Shown here: positions 1 to 7,835 of the stretch, in pieces
How positions within the stretch are numbered: position 1 is the stretch's first letter
Layout: each line of letters opens with the position of its first letter
Origin: Bacillota bacterium
Lineage (GTDB): Bacteria; Bacillota_A; Clostridia; Christensenellales; Aristaeellaceae
Direction: 5' to 3'
NCBI GenBank assembly: GCA_023421735.1
Contig: JAEZSP010000017.1
Location: 137,200-201,199, forward strand
Length of the DNA: 64,000 bases
Translations under genes and position numbers: made by a program
Notes under the pieces: model-generated
What the model was told of the DNA's origin: nothing
The model's input: only the letters and a program-made list of their open reading frames with translations
Databases searched by the model: none

Positions 1-3000
1 TCGCCTGGTGTTCCGTGCGCGAAAGGAGCGTGCCCGGTGCGGCGCGCATAAAGATTGCCGGCATGAGGTATTCGAACATCGTGCCGCTCCAGGAAAGGAG
101 CGCACCGTCCGCCACGGGGCGGGAGAGCTTCATCCAGTTTTCGATGCCCACCTGATCCATCATCATCGCGGCAAAGCTCAGGATGCGCGACTCGGAGGCC
201 AGGAGATCATAATGAGAGGCGGACATGCGACCGTTTTCGACGTCCGCGCCGATGAAAAACAGCTTGCGATCCGGATCAAACAACCGTCTGAAATCCATGG
301 CATACGCCATTTCACGCATCCGCGCAGCAACCGGCGCGTTGGCGAGCGCCGATGCAATCAGGAGCAGCGACGCGGCGAGATTCCCGCTGTCCACCGCCGA
401 AATATAGCGCGGGCGAAGCGGCAGGAGCGAATCGATGTCATACCAGTTATACAAATGACCGTTCCATTTTTCGAGCTGGTCGAGCGTCGAAAGCGTATTT
501 TCGACCCGATTGATAAGCTCCTCGTCGCCCAAAAATCCCAGCTCCCGCGCCGAAAGGCAGGAAAGCAGGTACAGGCCGATGTTCGTGGGCGACGTGCGGC
601 GCGCAGGGCCGACGTAGGGATCGATCTGCACGTTGTCGGGCGGCAGATAATGCTCGTTCGCGCCCACGTAGCGCGTGAAAAACTTCCAGGTATCACGCGA
701 GAGCAATGTGAGCGCGGATACCTGAGAAAGCGTAAGCGGCTGGCGCGGCGCGGCATCCTCGCTTTCCATTTCCCGCAACCAGCCGGGCGCGACGAGGAAC
801 AGCGCCGCAAGGGCAAGCGTCGGTAAAATCCAGTGCCCGAGCAGTATGCCGGGGAAGAGCAAAATCGCGGCAGCGCGGCAGGTGGTCTTCAGCATGCGCG
901 CGTCGCCCGCCTGATCGGCGGAGGTGACCCAATCGAGCAGATTTTTGCGGGAGACGAACATGCGGTAAAGCGCGCGAAAGATGGCATCGAGGCGCGCATA
1001 CGCCTCCGCCGGGAGCGCCGCCAGCCGCACGCAGCCGCGCCGGAACGCATCCCGGTCGCCGAGCAGGAGCGCCAGAAACGGCACGATGAGCGCGAGCACC
1101 ACGCCGATCGAAAATCCGCCCCGCGACTGGAACCAGATGGACAAGACGAGCAGGAAAAAGATCGATGGCGCCTCGGCACTTTGAATGATATTGTCGAGAA
1201 TGCGGAACCGCCCGAGCGCAGGAAACTTTTTACGGAAAAGCTCCGGGAGGAGCTGCCAATCGCCGCGCGTCCAGCGGGCAAGACGTTTGAGGGATTTGGA
1301 GTAGGTTTCAGGATAGCCGTCGAATACGGCGACGTCGTTCAGCTGACCCGCGCCCGCGATCAGGCCTTCGATGAGGTCGTGGCTCAGAATGCGCGAATCG
1401 TCCAGCGCACCGTCGAGGGCGGCGGCGAAGGGCGCAATGTCGATGACGCCCTTCCCGCAGTAATTGCCCACGCCGCACAGATCCTGATAGAGGTTCGAGA
1501 TCATGACCGAATAACTCGAAAGTCCGCCCTCGCCCGCAAACAGCCGGGTGAAGAGGTTTCTATTTTCCGCAGGGTTTAATTCCACCATGGGTTGGAGGAT
1601 GGCATACCCCGCACTGCGGCGGCCGACGTCATGCCGGGCGTTGAGGGGATGGGAAATGGTGGCGACCATTTCCCGCGCCGCGCCGGGCAGGAGCTTCGTG
1701 TCTGCGTCGAGAGTTACGAAGTAGTGAAACCGCCCTGCAATCAGGCGGCAGGCATCGCCCTCCGCGGTAAATTCGTCCGTTCCGCCGTTTTGAATGACGC
1801 GGCACAGCGCCATCAGCGCGCCGCGCTTTCTGGCATGTCCGCGAAAGATGTGATCGCGCTGCGCGAGCGTGCGCACGCGATGCAGATAGTGGTACTTGAT
1901 GCGCCCGGCCTTGGCATTGAGTTGCCGGACGCCGTCGCGCGCGGCGCTGAGAATTTCGAAATCGCCCGCTTCCTCCTGCGCGGATGAATCCTTGAAGTCG
2001 CCCAGAAGCATGTAGTCGATATTATCGTCATCGTCAAGGCAGCCGAGCGTCTCGAGCTGCGCGATCAGTTCTTTTGCGCGCTCGGGCGTGGGAATGAGCG
2101 CGGGGATCACGACCAGCGCGCGCCGATCACGGGGGAGCCGTTCATAATCCATGCGCAAAAGCCGCCGCGGCGAAAGCGCGCGGGTGACGACCTGGGAAAG
2201 CAGAAAGCCCGAAAGTCCCCACGCAGGCGCGCATGTGAGAAGCACATACCAATAAGAGCCGCACGCACCGGCAAACCCGACTGCCAGGAGCAGCGAAAAC
2301 GCGACCGATAAAAAGATGTAGAGACTGCCCTTGGGGTCGATGCGCATGCGAGGCAGACGGCGGCGCATGCCGAGTCTGCGCGCAAGCTGTGCGCGACCCT
2401 CGTCCGTATAAAGCCACCAGCACACGCCGCCGCGCACATCCGCCGGGTCGTTTTCCCGCGCACCGTCGCGCGCGGCGTTCACGGCATAGCGCGCAACGGT
2501 CAGTTCGCCCACGCCCAACCGATGCGCAATGCCCTCGAGCTGTTCGCGCACCGCAGCGCGGGAAGCGCGCGTCATGCGCGGATACACACCCGAGGGATCG
2601 CAGCGCAGCTCAATCTCGGCGCGGGAGGCACGCTCGAAACATTTTTGCCAATCTGCCGCGTCGAGCATGCGCTTAACGGAAAGCAAATTGTCGATCCGGA
2701 GCATTGCAAGCGCCTGTGCCTCATGGGTACGGCGGATGCATGCCTCCGGAGAGGTATCCTGCCGCGCGAGCGCATTCTCAATCCGCAGACGCAAGTCCGG
2801 CTTTTCGAGCTCAAGGGCGAGCTGGAGCGCGCGCTCGTAAAACGCGGGAACGCCCTTGGCAAGCGCATCGTCCTTTCCGCCCGCGTAGACCCAGTCCTCG
2901 GCAGCGGCGCGCGCTTCCGCCGCGCGAATGATGCTGGTTGCCACGCGCGCGTACGCCCGGCACACAGCAACGCGCATCGCCTCGGGAACCGCCCAGAGTT

Positions 3001-3391
3001 CCGCCATGGTGAGCGACTGCACGTCATCAAAGGCGGTGATCGCAAGCATGAGCCGATTCGCATCAAGGGCGGCATCTCCGCCCGCGCACAACTTTTTCGC
3101 AATGAGGAAGACGCGCGTATCCGGACCGCTGGCCGGAAGACGCATGCCGCCGTCAAGATATGCCTGACGTGCGCATGCCTCCATCACCCGCGCGGACTCG
3201 GACAGCCGGATTAAAGGCTCGCTGTCCGTACGCGCGCCGAGCTCGGCGGCGCGGATTGAAATGCGACCCATGAATTCGCGCGTCTCACGCCGAATGGTGA
3301 GCACGCGCACGCCGTCGGTCGTCAACTCGGCAGCCAGCGCACCCATGTTTCGCCTGAGCGCCCGCTCGTCATAATCCCCTACAAATGCCAT
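1..3391 (-). CDS. Cyclic beta-1,2-glucan synthase-like glycosyltransferase (3' end beyond window)
   Basis: This frame stays open from an ATG at 3391 to the window edge, giving the first 1130 residues. A membrane pair lies near residues 355-400. A GT84-type glycosyltransferase domain follows, with the LDADT metal/sugar-nucleotide motif near residue 560 and RWTRGDW (QxxRW type) near 707. More membrane helices lie near 737-770 and 840-870. The visible part ends in the glucoamylase-like region with GTMFEYLM near residue 1108. Family members (NdvB/Cgs) are about 2800 residues and carry a GH94 phosphorylase part at the C-terminus, which would lie outside. The family makes cyclic beta-1,2-glucan from UDP-glucose at the membrane. 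The start has a G-rich ribosome site. The family is clear; the product in this organism is inferred. Confidence 0.85.
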   Translation of the reverse strand, partial: MAFVGDYDERALRRNMGALAAELTTDGVRVLTIRRETREFMGRISIRAAELGARTDSEPLIRLSESARVMEACARQAYLDGGMRLPASGPDTRVFLIAKKLCAGGDAALDANRLMLAITAFDDVQSLTMAELWAVPEAMRVAVCRAYARVATSIIRAAEARAAAEDWVYAGGKDDALAKGVPAFYERALQLALELEKPDLRLRIENALARQDTSPEACIRRTHEAQALAMLRIDNLLSVKRMLDAADWQKCFERASRAEIELRCDPSGVYPRMTRASRAAVREQLEGIAHRLGVGELTVARYAVNAARDGARENDPADVRGGVCWWLYTDEGRAQLARRLGMRRRLPRMRIDPKGSLYIFLSVAFSLLLAVGFAGACGSYWYVLLTCAPAWGLSGFLLSQVVTRALSPRRLLRMDYERLPRDRRALVVIPALIPTPERAKELIAQLETLGCLDDDDNIDYMLLGDFKDSSAQEEAGDFEILSAARDGVRQLNAKAGRIKYHYLHRVRTLAQRDHIFRGHARKRGALMALCRVIQNGGTDEFTAEGDACRLIAGRFHYFVTLDADTKLLPGAAREMVATISHPLNARHDVGRRSAGYAILQPMVELNPAENRNLFTRLFAGEGGLSSYSVMISNLYQDLCGVGNYCGKGVIDIAPFAAALDGALDDSRILSHDLIEGLIAGAGQLNDVAVFDGYPETYSKSLKRLARWTRGDWQLLPELFRKKFPALGRFRILDNIIQSAEAPSIFFLLVLSIWFQSRGGFSIGVVLALIVPFLALLLGDRDAFRRGCVRLAALPAEAYARLDAIFRALYRMFVSRKNLLDWVTSADQAGDARMLKTTCRAAAILLFPGILLGHWILPTLALAALFLVAPGWLREMESEDAAPRQPLTLSQVSALTLLSRDTWKFFTRYVGANEHYLPPDNVQIDPYVGPARRTSPTNIGLYLLSCLSARELGFLGDEELINRVENTLSTLDQLEKWNGHLYNWYDIDSLLPLRPRYISAVDSGNLAASLLLIASALANAPVAARMREMAYAMDFRRLFDPDRKLFFIGADVENGRMSASHYDLLASESRILSFAAMMMDQVGIENWMKLSRPVADGALLSWSGTMFEYLMPAIFMRAAPGTLLSRTEHQA

Positions 3392-3551
3392 AACGCACCC
3401 CCGGTAAACAGATACCAAGAGTATGCGCAGGTTTTGGGAGATCAATCCAATGAGGAGAGGAGAGGAAAAGCACCTCTTTTGAGGGGCATATGCATGTAAC
3501 GCACCCTCGGCTGCACCGGGAGTGGTTTCCATATGGGACGGAAACGAGGTA

Positions 3552-4049
3552 TTATTTCGTGATGACAATGCCCGCCTGTACTGTGGTCAGCGGAACAAAG
3601 ATGTCTTCACCGGTCACATTGACGAGCAAAATCGTCGCCGGGACTGTGTCGACCGTCACAAGGGCACAGGTCGCCATCTCATCTGAAACGATCGGTGATG
3701 AAGCAGTCGAATAGGGAACCCCATCGACCGCAACCACCAAATCAATGGTCGTTGCGGGGCCGGCGCCATCGGGCGCAGCCCACCATGAGACGGTATCGTT
3801 TACGCGCTTTGTGATTGTGAATTCATCGGTCGTCGCATTGTAGCTGATATAGTTGCTCTGATCGTTCACCACATTGTCAAACATCACATTCGTGCCGTCC
3901 GCGATGATCCCGCCGCCGGCATCAACCAGCTCGGCCTGAATACCGATGTTTGCATTATTTTTGAAAAGCGCAATCGTGGAAAACAGCAAAGCGAATCCGG
4001 CGATCATTGCAATGATCCATGTCGGCGCACTGCATGATTTACAATACAT
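3552..4049 (-). CDS. Membrane-anchored protein with BclA C-terminal-like beta domain
   Basis: The protein has 165 residues. A short Cys-containing N-terminus (CKSC) is followed by one hydrophobic helix at about residues 11-28. A beta-rich region rich in Val, Thr and Asp then runs to the end, with phrases such as VDGVPYST and LVNVTGEDIF that resemble the TNF/C1q-like C-terminal domain of exosporium protein BclA and clostridial collagen-like surface proteins. No Gly-X-Y repeats are present, so the head domain appears to be tied directly to the membrane. The start at 4049 was chosen because GGAG lies just upstream; a longer frame to 4097 has no such site. It stands alone between the glucan synthase gene and the MerR gene. 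A surface or spore-coat role is only a guess. Confidence 0.7.
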   Translation of the reverse strand: MYCKSCSAPTWIIAMIAGFALLFSTIALFKNNANIGIQAELVDAGGGIIADGTNVMFDNVVNDQSNYISYNATTDEFTITKRVNDTVSWWAAPDGAGPATTIDLVVAVDGVPYSTASSPIVSDEMATCALVTVDTVPATILLVNVTGEDIFVPLTTVQAGIVITK

Positions 4050-4143
4050 GTCTGATCTCCTTTCCTCACGTGATCTGGAGTAAGGTCTCCCAGACATGAT
4101 ATGTCAAAAAGTCCGCAAGGGATATTCAATGATTTCATATCGG

Positions 4144-4881
4144 TTACGCAAAAATACCCGCCATGACGGTGATGGGCATTGATTTATACACACAGCATCC
4201 TTGATTGGGCATTTCTCCGGGCCGAATTAAAACTTGAAAGCCATTCACTTCCATCAAAATATAGACGTCACCGTTCGTCAACACATCCTCGGAGATTTTT
4301 TCCGCGCCGAACACCTGATGATAGAGCTCGAATGCCCTCGTGCTGTCGCTCACATGAAACATTTCATAAAAGTGTGGAAGTTTCCGAATGATATGCGGCG
4401 ACCTTTCAAGTTGCTGCGTAACCGCCAGGAGGCGATTCACATTGGACGATTTCCCGTTATCATCGACGTTTGCCAGTTGTGTTTCGATTTGCATCGCCTT
4501 TTCATAGAGCAGCTTCACGTCGCCATTTCTGCTGAAGTCGACATCCCTGATCTCGCGGACGAATTCCAGAATGACTTCCTTCAGTTCGTGGAGAAGGGCG
4601 ACTTCCGCATCGATATCGTTGACTTTGTTGCCCAGAACCTCCAGCACAACCTGCGATCCGGGCGCATCAAACACGCGCTGAATATCCCGAATGCAGATGT
4701 TGAGCCTGCGCAGGATCAATATTTGTTCCAACCGCTTGACGGCCGCTTCATCGTACATGCGATACGCGTAGTCGTCGTTGCGCACGCTCGTGATGAGCCC
4801 CATATCCTCATAATAACGCAGCGTTCGGGCCGATATGTCGTATTTTCCGGTCATCTCTGTGATTTTCACCAACTGACTCAT
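4144..4881 (-). CDS. MerR-family regulator with truncated VOC-like C-terminal part
   Basis: The protein has 245 residues. The N-terminal 70 residues form a MerR winged helix (ISARTLRYYEDMGLI), followed by a coiled-coil dimer helix (about 80-125). Residues from about 170 on resemble a PhnB/glyoxalase-like (VOC) fold (STRAFELYHQVFGAEKIS), a pairing known for some MerR-type regulators. The VOC part is short: it stops after about 75 residues where about 120 are usual, so the end may be truncated. GGAGG lies 5 bases before ATG 4881, which favours this start over an upstream frame. Its promoter has the 19-bp spacer typical of MerR-controlled promoters, so autoregulation is likely. The ligand is unknown. 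Confidence 0.8.
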   Translation of the reverse strand: MSQLVKITEMTGKYDISARTLRYYEDMGLITSVRNDDYAYRMYDEAAVKRLEQILILRRLNICIRDIQRVFDAPGSQVVLEVLGNKVNDIDAEVALLHELKEVILEFVREIRDVDFSRNGDVKLLYEKAMQIETQLANVDDNGKSSNVNRLLAVTQQLERSPHIIRKLPHFYEMFHVSDSTRAFELYHQVFGAEKISEDVLTNGDVYILMEVNGFQVLIRPGEMPNQGCCVYKSMPITVMAGIFA

Positions 4882-4911
4882 GGGACACCTCCGCGCCGTT
4901 GTGATAAGAAC

Positions 4912-4942
4912 AGTATACACGCTTCCCCAACGGCAGAGTCAA
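4912..4942 (-). promoter_or_regulatory. MerR-type promoter with 19-bp spacer
   Basis: On the minus strand a -35 TTGACT (4942-4937) is separated by 19 bases from a -10 TATACT (4917-4912), about 30 bases before the MerR gene start. Overlong spacers of 19-20 bp are the hallmark of promoters twisted open by MerR proteins. No clear dyad was seen in the spacer. Confidence 0.6.
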
Positions 4943-4945
4943 GAC

Positions 4946-4980
4946 AAAAATGCAGGCTGACAGACAATCTGTCAGCCTGC
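4946..4980 (-). terminator. Rho-independent terminator of the AKR/ADH operon
   Basis: A perfect 13-bp inverted repeat (4952-4964 and 4968-4980) with a 3-base loop is followed on the minus strand by a T tract. It sits 34 bases after the dehydrogenase stop. Confidence 0.9.
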
Positions 4981-5013
4981 ACGCCAGGTGTTTGGAGGTT
5001 CATTTCCCGCGCG

Positions 5014-6081
5014 TCAGGCGTTCTCCGTGCCGTCGAATACGACCGCAACCTTGCCGCAGTTTCCGCTCGCCATAAGGGCATAGGCGGCGTCCGCGTCCGC
5101 GAGCTTGAAACGGTGCGTAATCAAATCCTCCGGATGGATGTCCCAGCGCACGAGATTCTCCACCAAGTCTTCCATCCGCGCAAGGCTCGTCACCCAGCTG
5201 CCGTAGATGGTCTTCTGGTCGTGGATGATATCCGGGCTGGGATGGAAGGAGACCGTGCCCCCCTCGCCCACGAAGGCGACTCTGCCCCACTGCCGCGCCG
5301 CGCGGATGGCGAGTTGGCGTCCGGCGTCGGATGCCGATGCGTCGAAGGCGCGCTCCACGCCCTTTCCGCCGGTCGCCGCCTTAATCTTTTCGAGCGTGTC
5401 CGTGCCGGGCTTGAAGATCTCGTCCACCAGATTCAGCTTTTTTGCAAGCGCGATGCGTTCGTCGCTGATTTCAACGCCGATGAGCTTATTTGCGCCCAAC
5501 GCCTTTGCGAGCATGAGCGCCGCCAGACCCACGGGGCCGAGCCCGACCACAAGCACCGCGTGGTTGCCCGAAACGCCAACCTTTTCGATCGCCTCGTACA
5601 CCGTGCCGAAGCCGCAGGCCACCTGCGCGCCGTCGCAATAGGTCAGCTCGTCCGGCAGCGCGATCAGATCGCGCTCGTCGCAGAGCATGTACTCCGCCAT
5701 GCCGCCGTCCCGCTGCCAACCATAGGCCGCGCGGTATGGGCTGGAGCAGGAAATCTGATAGCCCATGCGGCAATCGTGGCAAACGCCGCAGCCGTGAATG
5801 TGATAGACGATCACCCGGTCGCCCTTTTTGAAGCGCACAAGCCCGGGGCCTTCCTCCACGATCTGTCCGCAGGGTTCATGCCCCGCGATCATGCCGTCGA
5901 TGTAACCTTCCGCGCCCTTTCCGGTATGTTCGCGGTAAATCGCGCGAATATCCGATCCGCAGATGGTCGAGGCCATGGTCTTGACCAAAACCTGACCGTG
6001 ACCGGGTTTTGGAATGTCAAAATCCTTCAGTTTTACTGTGCTGTCACCCGGCAGCATCGCGCCGACCATTTTGCCGTCCAT
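5014..6081 (-). CDS. Zinc-dependent alcohol dehydrogenase (MDR family)
   Basis: The protein has 355 residues, the usual length for medium-chain dehydrogenases. Visible features are the catalytic zinc residues C41 and H68-E69 (GHEPCG), the four structural-zinc cysteines C98, C101, C104 and C112, and the NAD-binding loop VVGLGPVGLAAL. It should oxidise an alcohol or polyol with NAD(P) in the cytoplasm; the substrate cannot be told. The start at 6081 follows a GGGAGGGG site; upstream codons in the same frame overlap the aldo/keto reductase gene. It is the second gene of an operon, 19 bases after the reductase, so the two may act on one carbonyl/polyol pair. Confidence 0.9.
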   Translation of the reverse strand: MDGKMVGAMLPGDSTVKLKDFDIPKPGHGQVLVKTMASTICGSDIRAIYREHTGKGAEGYIDGMIAGHEPCGQIVEEGPGLVRFKKGDRVIVYHIHGCGVCHDCRMGYQISCSSPYRAAYGWQRDGGMAEYMLCDERDLIALPDELTYCDGAQVACGFGTVYEAIEKVGVSGNHAVLVVGLGPVGLAALMLAKALGANKLIGVEISDERIALAKKLNLVDEIFKPGTDTLEKIKAATGGKGVERAFDASASDAGRQLAIRAARQWGRVAFVGEGGTVSFHPSPDIIHDQKTIYGSWVTSLARMEDLVENLVRWDIHPEDLITHRFKLADADAAYALMASGNCGKVAVVFDGTENA

Positions 6082-6100
6082 CGATACCCCTCCCCCGTTT

Positions 6101-7147
6101 CTATTTTTCGTATCCGTTCCAGCCGGGAATCGTCCCGTCCACATCCCACAGGTCCAGCCAGTCCGTCGCGCCCTGCCACAGGAACACCTGCCCCTTGATG
6201 AGGCGGCAATTGCGTTCACAGCCGCGCATCTGATCCATTTCGGCAGGCGTCAGCGGATCAGACGCGAGCGCGCGGATATTTGAGAGCGCGTTTTTCCGCT
6301 TGGTGGTAAACGGGATGGGTACCTGTCCCCGCTGCGACGCCCACTTGAGGCAGACCTCGACCGGATGAATGCCGCGCGCCGCCGCAATTTCACGCACGGC
6401 GGGCATTTCGGTGTCCACGAGGTCGTCCGGCATACGGTCGCGCGCGGGCCGTCCCGGCGAGCCGATCGGGCTATAGCCGATGGGCAGGACGCCGTTGTCG
6501 AGGCAATACTGGAACAGCTCGCCCTGCTGAAAGGTCGGATGCAGTTCCATCTCGTTGACAGCAGGCTTGATGCGTACGTCTGCGAGGATCATTTGCAATT
6601 TCGGTATCGTGACATTGGATGTGCCGATGTGCCGCACGAGTCCCATGTCGCACAGCTGCTCCATCGCGCGCCATGTCTCCATGAATTCCGCATGGATATA
6701 CGGTCGGGAGGCCGGATTGCGCGCATCCCCATCACAGCCGGGCTCGTGGTAATTCGGAAACGGCCAATGCACCAGATAGCAGTCCAGATAGGACACACCA
6801 AGATCGCGGATGCTTTTCTTGCACGATTCGATGACGTCCGCCGGGCTATGGCGGTCGTTCCAGAGTTTGCTGAGGATGAACAGATCCTCCCGCGCAAGAC
6901 CGCCGTCCAGCGCCCCCCGGAGCGCCGTGCCGACCTCCGGTTCGTTGCCGTAACACGCCGCGCAATCGATGTACCGATAGCCCATCCGCAATGCTTCGCG
7001 CACGACGTTTGCGACAAGCGCCGCATCCGCGTGATCCGAGCCGAACGTGCCCAATCCGATGCCGGGCATGGACGCCCCCGTGTAGAGTTTTTTTGCCGGT
7101 ATGCGCGCCGGATCGGTGCCGTCCGGCGTCATTTGAAATGCTGCCAT
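6101..7147 (-). CDS. Aldo/keto reductase
   Basis: The protein has 348 residues with a complete AKR catalytic tetrad: D61, Y66 (DCAACYGNE), K94 (LSKLW) and H127 (LVHWP). The phrases GLGTFG near the N-terminus and HPTFQQ.. SPIGSP further on match the family barrel. It reduces an aldehyde or ketone with NADPH; the substrate is unknown. It is the first gene of the operon with the zinc dehydrogenase, behind a near-consensus promoter. The C-terminus (about residues 318-348) extends past the barrel, ending in a Trp-rich tail. Confidence 0.9.
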   Translation of the reverse strand: MAAFQMTPDGTDPARIPAKKLYTGASMPGIGLGTFGSDHADAALVANVVREALRMGYRYIDCAACYGNEPEVGTALRGALDGGLAREDLFILSKLWNDRHSPADVIESCKKSIRDLGVSYLDCYLVHWPFPNYHEPGCDGDARNPASRPYIHAEFMETWRAMEQLCDMGLVRHIGTSNVTIPKLQMILADVRIKPAVNEMELHPTFQQGELFQYCLDNGVLPIGYSPIGSPGRPARDRMPDDLVDTEMPAVREIAAARGIHPVEVCLKWASQRGQVPIPFTTKRKNALSNIRALASDPLTPAEMDQMRGCERNCRLIKGQVFLWQGATDWLDLWDVDGTIPGWNGYEK

Positions 7148-7190
7148 TTTGACCTCCCCGCCTTTGTGTGTTTCTCCAATCCCAAGAGCA

Positions 7191-7220
7191 ATTATAGACC
7201 CAGGCGGCAGAATCTGTCAA
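7191..7220 (-). promoter_or_regulatory. Near-consensus sigma-A promoter of the AKR/ADH operon
   Basis: Minus-strand -35 TTGACA (7220-7215), 18-base spacer, -10 TATAAT (7196-7191), about 45 bases before the reductase ATG. Confidence 0.8.
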
Positions 7221-7242
7221 TCAATCGGGCAGTTGGTCCAGG

Positions 7243-7441
7243 GCAATCGTTTACGACTTCGCTGTAAGCGATTGCGGAAGAACGGGAAACCGGATTTCTG
7301 AATTTCCCGCGGGAAATTCCGGGCGAAATCCGGATGACGGAACTGATTCGTCGTCGGGCGCGCAAGCGTGCCCTCGGGACGAATCCATTTGTGCCGGCGA
7401 AGCCGGCATGAATGATCGAATATGGAGGGCTGCGGCCCTCC
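7243..7441. repeat. Intergenic array of inverted repeats
   Basis: The roughly 400-base gap between the reductase promoter and the small gene ending at 7551 has no convincing gene. It holds successive palindromes: 7243-7254/7264-7275 (11 of 12 paired), a perfect 20-base palindrome at 7300-7319 nested in an 8-bp outer pair (7291-7298/7325-7332), 7391-7397/7401-7407 with a 3-base loop, and 7426-7431/7436-7441. Small open frames here on both strands lack ribosome sites. This could be a dispersed intergenic repeat family, or transcript-end structures for the sulfatase operon. Confidence 0.55.
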
Positions 7442-7550
7442 AAACCTCCCTGGAATTTGGTAAACAAGGCCCTGGCAGTTGGTCTTCCCTTTCGTCAAAG
7501 AAGCCAATGAGAACGATCAGCAATGCGGAGAAAATCCATTCCAGCATCAC

Positions 7551-7835
7551 TTATCTGCCGGATTGCGCGCGAAAAAGCGCCTCCTCCATCAGCGATTTAG
7601 AGATGTACATCGCCTTGAGGCGGTTGCGAAGAAGGGTATGGTGCGCGTTTCCTTCCGGGAATTTCTCATGCGCCCGTTCGCACTTGAGGATGATCGAATC
7701 CACCGCGCGCAGCGCCTGTGAAAGCTCTTCGCCCGTATATTTTTCCATGCGATTATCATACAGGACACCCGCCCATTCGTCAAGAAGGGCAAAAAACACC
7801 GGAACACGCATCGGCGCGCGTTCCGGTAAAGTCAT
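7551..7835 (-). CDS. Conserved-looking small protein coupled to sulfatase
   Basis: The protein has 94 residues. It is mostly helical and charged (EELSQALRAVDSIILKCE, then LLRNRLKAMYISKSLMEEAL) and has no membrane segment. The ATG overlaps the sulfatase stop as TGATG, which indicates translational coupling and supports a real gene. The function is not recognised. It is the last gene of the LacI/SBP/sulfatase operon. Confidence 0.6.
   Translation of the reverse strand: MTLPERAPMRVPVFFALLDEWAGVLYDNRMEKYTGEELSQALRAVDSIILKCERAHEKFPEGNAHHTLLRNRLKAMYISKSLMEEALFRAQSGR

Noticed and set aside
8..1579. Two plus-strand frames at the left end
   Set aside because: They mirror the cyclic glucan synthase-like gene, whose minus-strand frame is continuous through several family motifs.
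4234..6198. 654-codon open frame on the plus strand
   Set aside because: It is antisense across both the MerR and dehydrogenase genes, which are well supported.
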